From assembly GCF_964355755.1 (NCBI RefSeq), contig NC_092675.1, positions 7,846,312 through 7,910,311 of the forward strand: 64,000 bases of DNA, in the 5' to 3' direction. Shown here one piece after another: positions 45,760 through 58,089 of this stretch. Both the position numbers and the translations under genes were made by a program. The notes under the pieces are model-generated. The model was not told the DNA's origin, did no database searches, and was given only the letters and a program-made list of their open reading frames with translations. This DNA comes from Antedon mediterranea. Its lineage: Eukaryota > Echinodermata > Crinoidea > Comatulida > Antedonidae. Numbering within the stretch: the stretch's first letter is position 1; every line of letters begins with the position of its first letter.

Positions 45760-46960
45760 TCTATATATAAATTTACGTAAGGGCAAAATTCGGTAAATCG
45801 CGCTTTACTTCTAGAATTTTTACTCGATGGTATATAAAGTTGGTTCGTACTTTCGGTACTGATTTTAACCACCTGATGTACCCCTGTTTCCTAATTAAAT
45901 TAAGTTAGATAATTAGTTATTGACGATTAAAACGAATTTAGGTTCAACGATTTGCCCCAAATAGGGGTGTTTTTCGATCGTGGTATACACTGTCTAATGG
46001 ATGTCCATCTTGAAAAATACCCACCACAAAAATGCGAGGAGGCTTCGCATTTTTCTATCTCCTCCTACGATAATTGTTTTTAATGGCTGAAAACCGGTTG
46101 AACAGCTAGAGTACAGCATCATAATGTTGAAGACAGGCCGATTTTCTTTACAAAATACTATTTTGATAGATTTAATATACGTTTATAGAAATGTATTGAT
46201 TTGCAATGAATGAAACATTCCAAATTATTGCATACCTCCATGGTTTAACACAAGTAGGTAAATTTATAGACCCTTGGAGAATAAACAGAAATAGTATTGT
46301 TATGCTATACAATACTGCAAATAGGTATTAACCACTTTTGATCGCCATTTGAATCAAAAGTGTGTTGGTACTGTTAGATATAATATAAACAAATATACTA
46401 ATAAACTTTATCACTGTGAGTGTGGGTAGTCCCTACTTTTAGATTATAAACACATAATAATATAATACTTTATTACCGTCAGTTGTTTCTCAACGTTTGT
46501 ATTAATTAATAATTACAAAAATATAAACGTATTAGTGGTCTTTAAATGTACTTTACTATGTCAATCGACCATGAGACAGTGACAGTTTCAATAAAGTATT
46601 AAATCGGAAATGTTTTACTCTATTTAGTGGTATATTATTTATAGGCCTATACAAAAAATACTTCGTTAATGATTGGATAATAAAGAAATATAAAAAATAA
46701 TTTAACAAAATTGGGTTTGTTTAAATGAGTCCAAATAACAAATTTCGACTCATTTTGTGACAAGTTTCTAGGTGTTAATTTTGGTTGACTACATAAATCA
46801 TTGTGTCTACTTATTTGTTTCTGTAAACGACAATGTTTTATAGTCCTGCCGTACGTACATTTGAAATCGCCAGCTTTTTACGCTGAAATTACTATGTATT
46901 CGAGAACCATCTGTGGGCACGAACTAGATGGTACGCGAGCGAAGTGAGCGTACCATCTAG
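45760..46960 (+). mobile_element. Helitron-like element, array unit 1
   Basis: Begins TCTATATATAAATTTACG and ends with the hairpin GATGGTACGC...GCGTACCATC and CTAG at 46957-46960; length 1,201 bp. The hairpin stem is perfect here (GTACC pairs with GGTAC), unlike the other units. The left flank is T, not the expected A. No protein is encoded. Confidence 0.7.
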
Positions 46961-49504
46961 TCTATATATAAATTTACGTAAGGGCAAAATTCGGTAAATC
47001 GCGCCTTACTTCTAGAATTTTCACTCGATGGTATGTAAAGTTGGTTCGTACTTTCGGTACTGATTTTAACCGCCTGATGTAACCCTGTTTACTAATTAAA
47101 TTGAGTTAGATAATTAGTTATTGACGATTAAAACGAATTTAGGTTCAAAGATTTGCCCCAAATAGGGGTGTTTTCCGATCGTGGTATACACTGTCTAATG
47201 GATGTCCATCTTGAAAAATACCCGCCAAAAAAATGCGAGGAGGCTTCGCATTTTTCTATCTCCTCCTACGATAATTGTTTTTAATAGCTGAAAACCGGTT
47301 GAACAGCTAGAGTACACCATCATAATGTTGAAGACAGGCCGATTTTCTTTAAAAAATACTATTTTGATAGATTTAATATACGATTATACAAATGTATTGA
47401 TTTGCGATGAATGGAACATCCCAATCTCTCAGTCTGCCAGAGTTTGGTTTAACACAAGTACTGTAGGTAAATTTATGAGCCCTTGGTTTAACACATACGG
47501 TAGGTAAATATATGGGCCCTTTGAGAATAAACTTGCAATACTTTGACAATACTGTAAATACCTATTAACTATTTTTCATTTGAATCGAACATTTCTTACT
47601 CTGAATGTTCGTACTGTTAGATGTAATATAAAAATATATACAAATAAACTTTATTACTGAGACTGTGGATAGGCTCTACTGTTAGATATACAAATAAACT
47701 TTATACTGACAGTTCCTTCTCAACGTTTGTATTAATTAATAATTACCAAAAATATAAACGTCGTAGTGGTGTATCGTGACATGTACTTTAATATTTCAAT
47801 CGATTAAGACAGTGACAGTTTTAACAAAGTATTAAATCGCAAATGTTTTAGGCCTACTGTATCTAGAGGTATATTATTTATAGGCCTATAAAACATGAAC
47901 AAAATATTTCGTTACTCAGTGGATAAAGAATATATTTAAAAATTGTTCCTCTTTGTACCTATCCGCTTTCCCATCCCTCAACCCTAATGTTACATAGCGA
48001 GGAGGCTTCGCATTTTCCTATCTCCTCCTACGATAATTGTTTTTAATAGCTGAAAACCGGTTGAACAGCTAGAGTACACCATCATAATGTTGAAGACAGG
48101 CCGATTTTCTTTAAAAAATACTATTTTGATAGATTGCTAGAGTACACCATCATAATGTTGAAGACAGGCCGATTTTCTTTAAAAAATACTATTTTGATAG
48201 ATTTAATATACGATTATACAAATGTATTGATTTGCGATGAATGGAACATCCAGTTTGGTTTAACACAAGTACTGTAGGTAAATTTATGAGCCCTTGGTTT
48301 AACACATACGGTAGGTAAATATATGGGCCCTTTGAGAATAAACTTGCAATAGGTTCGGAAAATGTTAAAAACCAATTTCTATTATTTGAATCGGTAAACA
48401 GTTTCCATTTATTATACATTGATAATGAAACATGAAATATTCCTATTTATGTCCCTCGAGGTTCATTACAATTTATATTTAGTAGTCCCACGGACTTCAT
48501 CTTAGCCACTCCCTCGAGTGCTAAGGCCAAATTTATGATACCTTACTTTCTATGTAAGTTTAGTTACAGTTAGTTCTTGACGATAATACAACGAATTTAG
48601 GTTACACCCTTCGGCCGCGAAAACGTTTCTGTACAAATATGATACCGATTGGCTTTATTTCATTCAACAGCGACCATAATCTCGCCAATTACAGGATAGA
48701 TAAACTATTTTATTATTGATGTGCTTATAAATTAAGACTCATGTAAACAGCTTGATTACATCATTTTACAGACAAACGAAACTTTTTTAAACCTACTGTT
48801 TCAATAACTGAGTATAATACTGTATACGTTTTCATAAGTAAGTGCATATACATTTTCGTGTTTTCATTGACGAGATTGTAATAGTAACTTCAGTAACTAT
48901 TACAGTACTTATTAATATACGACACAAGACAATTGTATCTGACAGGTACGTACATTATTCTAAAAAATAAGTCTAGATAGATCCCTTGGGCGTCATAAAT
49001 CACAGGCCAACAAATCAGTACTCATGACAGAAATTCGACCCAGTTTGGTTCACACAAATGTTTACAGGAAGTTCAACACCACAACCGATGATTTGCCCTA
49101 AATATTTAGGTAGACTACAGTTTAATTTTTCACTGAATAGGAGCTTGAATTTTCGATTTCCATTTCGCAGAATGTCTAGGTCTATTTAGTTAGTTTGGTT
49201 CTTATAATATAAATACAATCAACTTTATTACTGCGGTTCCATCACCACCACCACGTGCCGCCGCCCAATTCCCGTACATACATTTCCATTTCTCCCTAAT
49301 TTCTTTAATCCACATAAATTAATTGTCCTTTATGGAATCCAGTATTGGTTTTGTTGTTTCTATTTCTGAATACCCCAATTAGGGGGACACTTCCGTTTTT
49401 GTTTAGTGTCCCAAAAAAGTCCCCGTCCGTGGATTCTACTGTATTCGAGAACCATCTGTGAGCACCCCTAGATGGTACGCGAGCGAAGCGAGCGTGCCAT
49501 CTAG
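46961..49504 (+). mobile_element. Helitron-like element, array unit 2 (composite)
   Basis: Starts TCTATATATAAATTTACG directly after CTAG of unit 1, with no intervening base, and ends CTAG at 49501-49504; 2,544 bp. The first 0.6 kb matches the dispersed copy at 9506; 47530-47995 resembles the tail of units 1 and 3. At about 47998 the GCGAGGAGGCTTCGCATTTT module recurs and then runs into the long tail seen at 9840-11175. About 66 bp (CTAGAGTACACCATCATAAT...) is tandemly repeated at 48073 and 48137. It therefore looks like two family members fused by internal recombination. Confidence 0.7.
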
Positions 49505-50799
49505 TCTATATATAAATTTACGTAAGGGCAAAATTCGGTAAATCGCGCCTTACTTCTAGAATTTTTACTCGATGGTATATAAAGTTGGTTCGTACTTTCG
49601 GTACTGATTTTAACCACCTGATGTAACCCTGTTTACTAATTAAATTAAGTTAGATAATTAGTTATTGACGATTAAAACGAATTTAGGTTCAACGATTTGC
49701 CCCAAATAGGGGTGTTTTCCGATCGTGGTATACACTGTCTAATGGATGTCCATCTTGAAAAATACCCGCCGCAAAAATGCGAGGAGGCTTCGCATTTTCC
49801 TATCTCCTCCTACGATAATTGTTTTTAATAGCTGAAAACCGGTTGAACAGTTCGAGTACAGCATCATAATGTTGAAGACAGGCCGATTTTCTTTAAAAAA
49901 TACTATTTTGATACATTTAATATACGTTTATACAAATGTATTGATTTGTGATGAATGGAACATTCCAAATTATTTGGTTTAACCATACAGGTATAGATTT
50001 AGATTTATGGGCCCCCTTGGAGAATAAACATAAATAGTATTGCAATGCTGTACAATACTGTTAAGGTATTAACCACTTTTGATCGCAATTTGAATCGCAA
50101 ATTTCTTACTGTGAGTGTTGGTACTGTTAGATGTAATATAAAAATATATACAAATAAACTTTATTACTGTGAGTGTGGGTAGGCCCTACTGTTAGATTAT
50201 AAACATATAATATACAAATAAATAAACGTTATTACTGACAGTTGCTTCTCAACGTTTGTATTAATTAATAATTTAAAAATATATAAACGTCGTAGTGGTG
50301 TATCGTTACATGTACTTTACTATTTCAATCGACTATGACAGTGAGAGTTTTAACAAAGTACCGTATTAAATCGTAAATGTTTTACTGTATTTAGTGGTAT
50401 ATTATTTATAGGCCTATAAAACATTAAAAACAATATTTCGTTACTGAGTGGATAAGAATATATTTTAAAATGTTTCCTCTTTGTACCTATCTTCTTCCCC
50501 CATCCCTCAACCCTTAATGTTACATACAAAACACAAATTGGGTTTGTTTAAATGAGTCCAAATAAAAAAATTTGACTCATTTTGTTTCTCTCTCGGAAGT
50601 AATTCTCAGGGTGCTAATTTTGGTTGACTACATAAATCATTGTGTATATTTATTCGTTTCTGTAAACGACAATGTATTATAGTCCTGCGGTACGTACATT
50701 TGAAATCTCCATTTTTTTCTCGCTGGAAATACTGTGTATTAAGAACCATCTGTGGGCACGACCTAGATGGTACGCGAGCGAAGCGAGCGTGCCATCTAG
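49505..50799 (+). mobile_element. Helitron-like element, array unit 3
   Basis: Starts TCTATATATAAATTTACG directly after CTAG of unit 2 and ends GTGCCATCTAG at 50799, followed by T. Length 1,295 bp, closest to unit 1 in its tail. No protein is encoded. Confidence 0.7.
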
Positions 50800-51108
50800 T
50801 TTGAATAATAATAATTATTATTTTATGGTGTCTAAAATTAATGCTTACACGGCACAGCTAGCTAAAATTAGGTTAGGAAGTCTAGTCCATCTTGGTTATA
50901 ATAGGAAGTTAGAGGATTATTTTGATACTGAAACGAGAAAAGCAAAGAAAACGTAGTAGGCATATATATGCTACTGTACTGAGTGCGTCATAAATTAAAA
51001 AATAATGAGCATAAAATAGAAGAGTAGACCTGAATAATCTAAATTAGACTGTAAACTTGATTACATCACAATGTTCATGTTGTTTAAATCAGAATACATT
51101 CAAACCCT

Positions 51109-51370
51109 AAAGGCCAATTTACACTGACGAGCGGTAACAGTATTAAAAGTATAGAATCTATGGTATTACTTATGACCATTTACACACAACGCGGAGCAGA
51201 TTCTACGTGGGACAAGCTACGCGGTTTTCCGTTGTCCTTTTAAAGGTCAATTTACACAGACGAGCGGTAACGGTGAACAAAACTAATAACAGAATCTATG
51301 TTACTTCTTATGACTATTTACACTAAAAGTGCGCTGTCGAATTCTACGTGGGACAAGCTACGCGTTTTTC
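51109..51370. mobile_element. MITE family F remnants
   Basis: AAGGCCAATTTACACTGACG at 51110 and AAAGGTCAATTTACACAGAC at 51243 each precede GAGCGGTAAC, with TTTACACACAACGCGGAGC and GTGGGACAAGCTACGCG words repeated. It looks like two partial or rearranged copies of the element at 16800-17242. Confidence 0.55.
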
Positions 51371-51404
51371 TGCTGAATTGGGCTTTATTTAGGATACACC
51401 TACT

Positions 51405-51740
51405 GTCAGGACCTAACCCAGCGAGCGATATTTCTTTTCGTACATAGTTAAGGACCCTCATGAAAAGTTACAAAATAAACATGAATATTCATTAGTCATA
51501 TCCATAAGGTGTAACGTAAGAATTGAGCCAACTACAATTTTCGCTTTCTGTCGAGTCATCTGTGTAGTCGAGTGGATAAGATTATGGATTTAAATGTCGA
51601 TGTATGGGGTTTGAATCCCATGAGCTACTTCTTTTACTTATAGCGAAAGCACAGAGAGATTGTTTAGAGGGTTAGGTTTTGTTTAGTTATATTTAGGAAG
51701 TAGTTTGGCTATCTTTAACATGGGATCCCCAGTACGAAAA
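51405..51740 (+). repeat. tRNA-containing SINE-like element, copy 1
   Basis: A tRNA-like core lies at about 51566-51635: GTGTAGTCGAGTGGATAAGA (box A) and GGGGTTTGAATCCCATGAGC (box B). It is embedded in a longer unit that begins near CGAGCGATATTTCTTTTCG and ends near AACATGGGATCCCCAGTACG. The complete unit recurs inverted at 62868-63185, so the tRNA-like part moves as part of a larger element. Confidence 0.7.
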
Positions 51741-52119
51741 CAAAAATCGCACCCGGTGACCTAACAAAGTGTCCATCTATTCTAATTATAGATGTTTAAG
51801 TCTTTTTGGCCAAGTATTATAAACTTCTTCTGTTTACCGACCGTACACAAATTCATCATCAGGGTTTATACAGTACAGTAGGTCTATTTTGAAAAAGCTG
51901 GAGAGGTTGTGAAACCAGGAATAAAATGGCTGAAGAAGATATATTTTTGTTTAGAGTTGAGGACCCCACATCCTCTTGAACTTGCTTATGCATTTAAATT
52001 TTGTTTAATGTCATATTGTTCAATAACAAGTTGTAAAAGAATATAATAATTCTGAGTAATGAAGAAAATAAAATGTTATTCTAGACAAAAGCTTTTATGA
52101 AAATTTATTATAAGTTGTC

Positions 52120-52981
52120 TTAATCCACAACAATTCCCTTCTTCTTTAGTTCCTTTTTTTTTCTTTTTTCCTCTTTCTCAATGTCAGCTAACATCTGTTG
52201 GAACCTTGGGTTTCTTGGATCTATAGCATAACCCATCTTTTCTTTAGCTTCTTCTAGTAGCCTCTGTCGCTTTTCCTTTGCTGCTTCTTCCTCCGCAAAT
52301 TTCTCTAATTGTTTTTTCTTGAAATCTTTAATCAATGATGGCATCTTCTTCATGCCATCTTCAATTGCCTTGGCTCTAAAAAAAAGGAAGGAATTAAAAG
52401 GTGATAATCTACATATTAATTAGTATTCTAATTCCCTGGTCAAACCTAACATAAATGATTAGTAAAAAAATGCATTACCGGAATTATAAATACCGTGTAA
52501 TAAAAAATTAATACATCATACTCAATATCAATTATAATTTATAATAATTCTTGTACAACAATAACAATTGTTCAACAAAACAATGAAACTAAAACTTTGG
52601 TTTTTACTTTGCAAGTTCTTTTTGCTCTCTTTCTTGTTTTTCGATTAATAATTCGTCCTGCATTTGTTTCAGTGAGGGTTCAAATTCTAAATCCTCTTCA
52701 GTTCTGGCTTTTAACTCTTCTTTTGTGGGCCACATGATTCCTGGATCAATGCCCGATGAAGCACCTTCCTTCGCATACTTTCTTCGTATTAGACTTAATC
52801 GATAATTCGGGGTAGCCGTATATGTCCTAGTTTTAAGAAATTCATCTATTTCTTCAATCCCGTTTTCTGGAACCATTAACACGTTACTTCTACAAGTAAG
52901 GGGCCTAGCCGTCTCATGCCATGCAGTCTTGGCCCGCCGGAATGGCCCAACAACTGCGCTCGTCACCCTTCTTTGCTCCAT
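52120..52981 (-). CDS. GADD45GIP1: GADD45GIP1 / CRIF1, mitoribosomal large-subunit protein mL64
   Basis: Two exons, 52608-52981 and 52120-52375, join in phase to give 209 residues from MEQRRVTSAV; an in-frame ATG 15 codons upstream (53024-53026) would add a hydrophobic stretch. I prefer the inner start because a possible acceptor lies between the two and the inner start gives an arginine-rich, targeting-like N-terminus. Family signatures: RRKYAKEGASSGIDPGIMWP (human RYGAASGVVPGSLWP), EPSLKQMQDEL, a long charged coiled coil, MKKMPSLIKDFKKKQ and GYAIDPRNPRFQQMLAD. mL64 is part of the 39S subunit near the exit tunnel and is needed for membrane insertion of respiratory-chain proteins; in vertebrates it also binds GADD45 and nuclear factors. 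It is divergent from TMEM59 with 536 bp between starts. Confidence 0.92.
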
Positions 52982-53517
52982 ATAAGTTCTTCTAGAAAGA
53001 ATATTCAAACATATGCACAATGTCATATTGTATGTTGGAAATATTTATTTTCCGAATATGAAAGCTTATAAAATACGACAGATTAGTCCCCAGACACTTT
53101 AGCTAGGCCTACAAAACAAATTTAGGTCTACACATGCTTTTCGAGTCGCCGTCAATCGATAGGTCAAAGTTGAACAATTTGTTTATTATGAGAGGGCGCT
53201 ATGTAGTGTAATTGTTGCCAGTTAATTAGTAGACTTTATGATTATTTTTTTATCATTTTTGCACAGTTACTATTGTCTAGCGTTGGTTTACCTTTACTGA
53301 ATATTAAAATATAAATGTGGATGACTATACATAATGAAAATGTATGTAAATATTATATTAATACATGAACATTAACTTTAAAATTATGTATAGGCCTACG
53401 CATTGACTGTCTGGCAAATCTTTGTTGTTCTTCCTCATTATGCATTATGTTGATTTCTGTGAACAGAGACGAACAGGTCGAGGGAGGAACTAAATTAATT
53501 ATACAAAATATATTAAA
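52982..53517. promoter_or_regulatory. bidirectional promoter region, GADD45GIP1 / TMEM59
   Basis: The two start codons point away from each other across 536 bp, a typical arrangement for housekeeping genes sharing a promoter. I cannot pick out specific factor sites. If the longer GADD45GIP1 start is used, the gap shrinks to 491 bp. Confidence 0.55.
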
Positions 53518-56500
53518 ATGGCTGAACTTGGCGACAAGAAAGGCCTTTTAATTGTTTATGCAACACTTATATTTATAATAAGTGTGCTTGTTAGGTCAAA
53601 TGCTGCTTCTGAATTGTTTGATTCTGTCCTAGACGACGTGAGCAGTTGCTCTGAGACCTGTGAAAACACATACCCAATGCACACATATCCAGAGGTACGT
53701 AGTCTTTTAGTAGGCCTACAACCAACAGTAAAGAGTACTTTGACCTTGTTTTGATTTCATATTTTTAAGTTGTTCACAATAAATATATATTATTGAACTA
53801 TGTTCTTTATTTAATTAGCAGGTTTCAAGAACAAATGAATGGTTTTATACTATTTTCAAATGCCTATCTATATATAGTATTACAAACTGTCATTAATAAT
53901 ATAAATAGTAATACATTTAAAGTAAACCCTGGAAATGAAAACAGCACTGTCGACTGATATATATATAGCCATAGAGATATTATAGTTATATAAGCCTAGA
54001 GGATAATCAACTGAACATTTGTGTTATTTTAAAACGGTTGTTATTATTTGGAATATAAAATAAAGTGCAAAATGATGCTCAGTTGTTTTCTAGTTTGACA
54101 TTATTTTATTATTTTTATTTGTTTTCTAATGATTTTCGCGATCGGATTTAATTTTTAGAATGATAATTTGGTAGCATGTGAACGTGGATGTCGTCTTTTA
54201 TCTATTGTTGAATTCGCCAATGAGGACCAAACAGATTTGAACAGCACATTAAAAACATGTGAAGGTGGTAAGTATAATTTAAGTTTAAAAGTTACATAAC
54301 TTCTATTTTCTACATAAACTGTATATTAGTATTGTAACAGAATAACCAAATCCAGAAAATAATATTTATTACATTAATTTAATATTTACCTAATAGCCTG
54401 CAATGAAGCATATGATACAAATGAAGATGGAAACTTTGCATGCAGCCTGGGATGCAAAAGTCAATTACCATACATCAGACAACTAAGAGAACAGGTACAA
54501 GATATGTCTTAATGATATAAGATTATCAGATCAGGGAGTTTTACCACTCCCTAATCAGATATTATTGATATCAGAATGGGGTCAGAGTCAGTATTATGGG
54601 AGGTAAAAACATGTAGTGTCTTTACACACTGTTTTACCCAACAACCTGTCCCTTAATAGGGTTGGCCATAGTTTGAAATTTATACCGTATATCCTCTTGT
54701 ATACAGTAATTCCACCTCTCTAAAACACAAAATGGGGCCGACATTGGGGGTGGGACTATACCCGAAAAAAGCCTGGTTCAGGGAAAAACAAATTATCAGT
54801 AAGCACTTCTTGTAAAACCTCATCGGAACTGGCTAAGAGAGGTCTACATCCATATCAAAAGTCAATACTGGAACTATACATGAGGATATGTATGTTTGTG
54901 AAATCAGGCATGATTAGAGGGTGGGATTGCACCCGAGGATATACAGAATTTTGTCTGGTTTATTTAGCAGGGAAGAGCCCCTCTAATACCAGTGTTCCTT
55001 GAATAGGGTTGTCCCAAAGACTGGCCCTACTTTAATTATATATTAAACTTGATCACTGCACATAACAAAAAGGCAGCGAAAAAAAAGGAATGAACAGGTG
55101 ACAAGCACCTCTATCCACATCCCCATTAAAATAGACATAAAAGTAACAATAGTATATATATTAGGTATTGATTGATTGATTAGATATTAAAAGGGTGAGG
55201 AGAAACATTTAATAATTTTTTATTTTTTATTTTATTAGTATGCAAACATGGAACCAGTCATTCATATGTTAACTCCGTTGCTGATGATGCAAAATATGTA
55301 CCATGAGGTTTTGGACAATGCTCATGGAATGATGATGAGTTCTTTTTCATTGTTCATGCAATCAGATGATGGAGTGGTCTATGTGTTTGAGTCACAACCA
55401 AAACTTGACACCTTTACTTATCAACCAAAATATGAAGACCAACCCTTAGGTACTGTAAACTTAAGGTTTAATTTAATTTTAAATAATAATTATTCACTAA
55501 TTACCCACATATTGTCAATTCCCTTGATATCTGTTTACTTATTTCATACTTGTAAACTGGTCCTTTTTAAACATTTTTTTAAGATTACTTTAGATGCAGT
55601 GGTTGAGGATGGTTTATATAGCAATATAGCAATTTAAATTGAATGAAATCAACCTCCTTCATTTCCTTCACACTTTTATTTATTCAGCACACTTTATTAA
55701 TTTACTAAAGGTATCAAATATTTAACCCTTTAAAACAGATTTGGACACTCTGGTGGACATGCCCTCATATGACAGCAGTTATTCCGGCAACACTGATTGG
55801 TTAACATGTGTCTCGTACCGTTCTGGACTCCCTGAATGGCTCATCTCTCTTATTTTGTTTTTGTCGTCTGCTTCCATGATCTGGCTTGCGTTTGCATCAT
55901 GTTCAACCAGTAAACCACACAGAGTTATTACTCCAAAGGTTTGTGAAAGTATTTTTTAATACTTTGATAGTCACTTATACTGTATCTTAAAAGCCTTGAT
56001 AGTATTGGTTGGAAGTAAAGAGGTTTCGCAACTCTACGAATATGATAATAAAAACGGATACGTCACACACACATATTCGTTTTCGTAAGCCAGTGAAAAT
56101 CTGTTTTGCATGGCAACGAAATATTGAGGGTGCCGTCCTAAATATGACTGGTGTAAATTTTTACGCGAAGCGCAGGTACGTGTTGCTTGGCTGCCTAGGC
56201 TTAACATAACATCAAAGCGAGTGAGGACTGCTATTTATCAAAATTGACCTGGCATTTTAGTAAATTACTTTCAATAAATCTATAATTATGTTATAATCAT
56301 AAATCATTCCTGATTCAAATGCAAAATAGATCAAAACCTATACTTGTTTTGTAGTTACGAATATGACTAGTTATAATTTTACAAACATGAAATTGGAATC
56401 AGCTAAAAAATTTCACAAATGTGTGACGTATCCGTTTTTATTATCATATTATTCATAAGGTTGCGAAACCACCCTAGTATTAAGCTCTGTCTACACTATC

Positions 56501-56858
56501 AAAATGTGATGTGCCCATATATGAACATGATGTCATATTACTACCATATTTGGGTACATTACATTTTTTTTTCAAACTAGTTTGATAGTGTAGACAGAGC
56601 TTTACTAAAATAGCTATCTACAGTATGTCTGTCATTTCCAACAGCTTCTATTTCCTCAAGTGATTGAGGTACATTATTGTTCTCATTGTGTAAATTTGAT
56701 TTTCTTTGTTTTAGAAAACATACAAGTACTTAGACCCAGAGTGGGAAGACCTAATGAAGAAGTACCCTGTGTGTGTTGCAGAATCATTTGACGAGAGTAC
56801 AATGGCGGAACCACTGCCACTGAAGGTGGACATTCCACTCAACAACACAAGTATATAA
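53518..56858 (+). CDS. TMEM59: TMEM59, Golgi/endosomal type I membrane protein
   Basis: Six exons in phase: 53518-53694, 54159-54267, 54397-54494, 55239-55449, 55739-55938, 56715-56858, giving 312 residues (human 323). Signal peptide about 1-29 (GLLIVYATLIFIISVLV). Conserved family words: FDSVLDDVSSCSETC, TYPMHTYPE, ACERGCRLLSI, ACNEAYDTNEDGNFACSLGC with QLPYIRQLREQ (human AYSQSDEQYACHLGCQNQLPFAELRQEQ), and FMQSDDGVVYVFESQPKL. One membrane helix at about 232-253 (WLISLILFLSSASMIWLAF) precedes a cytosolic tail with YLDPEWEDLMKKYP. TMEM59 restrains glycosylation and traffic of APP-like cargo in the Golgi and recruits ATG16L1 to endosomes through its tail; whether this tail keeps that motif I cannot say. 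The start ATG is the only one in the exon before the signal peptide. Confidence 0.95.
56020..56470. mobile_element. MITE with about 50-bp GGTTTCGCAACTC inverted ends
   Basis: Left GGTTTCGCAACTCTACGAAT then ATGATAATAAAAACGGATAC; right GTATCCGTTTTTATTATCAT then ATTATTCATAAGGTTGCGAAACC. The inner boundary on both sides is CGTCACACA / TGTGTGACG. About 450 bp in the last intron of TMEM59. Non-coding. Confidence 0.8.
56482..56602. mobile_element. MITE family C, copy 8
   Basis: AAGCTCTGTCTACACTATCAA...TTTGATAGTGTAGACAGAGCTT followed by TA; shorter (121 bp) than other copies. Twelve bases to the right of the previous element, in the last TMEM59 intron. Confidence 0.85.
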
Positions 56859-57220
56859 TTCAATTGCAATAAATTATATTGACTGCATTACTGGATAATA
56901 ACAATGGTTGTGAATTAAATTGTTGTTTTCGTTAATACCGTACTATTAATACTGTGATTCCTTTTTCTGCATTTAACCAGAAAAGAGTGACTATAATAAT
57001 CCCTGATTAAACCTGATAAAGCATAATAGATTGTATTGTGCTGTCAGTATTCTTTTAAAAATTTGTTTCAAAAATATTGTAAACATTTTAACTTTTAAGT
57101 ATTTTGTAAAATTTACCATTATTTGATATATTATAATTTGGGGTATTCTATTTTGTGTAGTTACAATTTCAATTTTAGATAATGTTTTTCTTTTAATAAA
57201 GACTCTTCTTTTAATTAGCA
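56859..57220 (+). other. TMEM59 3' UTR
   Basis: AATAAA hexamers occur at about 56869 and at 57195-57200. The second sits in a clearer context (TTTTAATAAAGAC) and probably ends the transcript near 57220. Confidence 0.5.
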
Positions 57221-58089
57221 CAAATACTATGTGGTCTTTAATAATTATTTCTAAATGCTTCTTTTATTTGAAAAGAAAATCATCTCACAGATTCAAATTA
57301 ATTAATTAAATTTCAGTATATCAACGGGCAGTTTAGAATTCATGTTCTGTGCCTGTTGTGTTTATTTATATAAACATAAATATTATCAATCTCATTGGCC
57401 GTGTATACTAGTATAGTTATGTGGGTTGTGGTCGTGGAAGCAGCTATTTGTATTCCTGTGACTGCCATATGTGTGTTTGCATAAACCCTATTAAGTGGAC
57501 AACAACATTGTCCCCTTAATAGTGGTGTCCTTTGAATAGGGGTTGGTCGAAGTGTTAGATATATATTTCCCCTTCTTTATTTCATTAGAATGTATCCCCT
57601 GGATGGGGGTGTCCCTGGATGGGGGTGTCCCTGAATAGGGGAGAAGAGGAAAGGAAATTAGTTTAGTCCTACCTGGTATTATGGACATTGCATTCTGAAT
57701 GCGTTTCAGGCTGAAGGGTTCTGGTGATATTTATAGTAAATTAAACTAATATATTTATTTATGATATTTTAACATCTATAAATAAAATCTATAAACATTA
57801 ATTTGGTAAAAGGTACTCACTAGCATTACTGTACGATAGCCTATGTTTAACATTAGTTGTTACTGGTATTGAACTTTTAATTTAAGTTTTAATTTAATGT
57901 GGTAGCGCAATAATTTTCTTTACCATTTTACTATATTCTAAATGTAATCAATGTGAGACAAAAACAACGCAATGTACTTTGCCCTATAGATCCACCTTAA
58001 CAACTTTCTGAACCATAAAACAATAACATATTGAAACTTAAGGATAACAACAACAATATGCTCTGATATCAGTACTATAGACGTTATCA
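57221..58089. other. intergenic, no gene seen
   Basis: AT-rich. About 57480-57660 has repeated GGGGGTGTCCCTGGATGGGG-type words and CCCCTTAATAGTGGTGTCC; related words lie at 37610-37790 in the kelch gene, so this is a degraded dispersed repeat. Confidence 0.45.

Noticed and set aside
51566-51635. Possible functional tRNA (Leu/Ser-like) gene
   Set aside because: The same core lies inside a repeated, mobile unit at 62868-63185, so it is element-borne.
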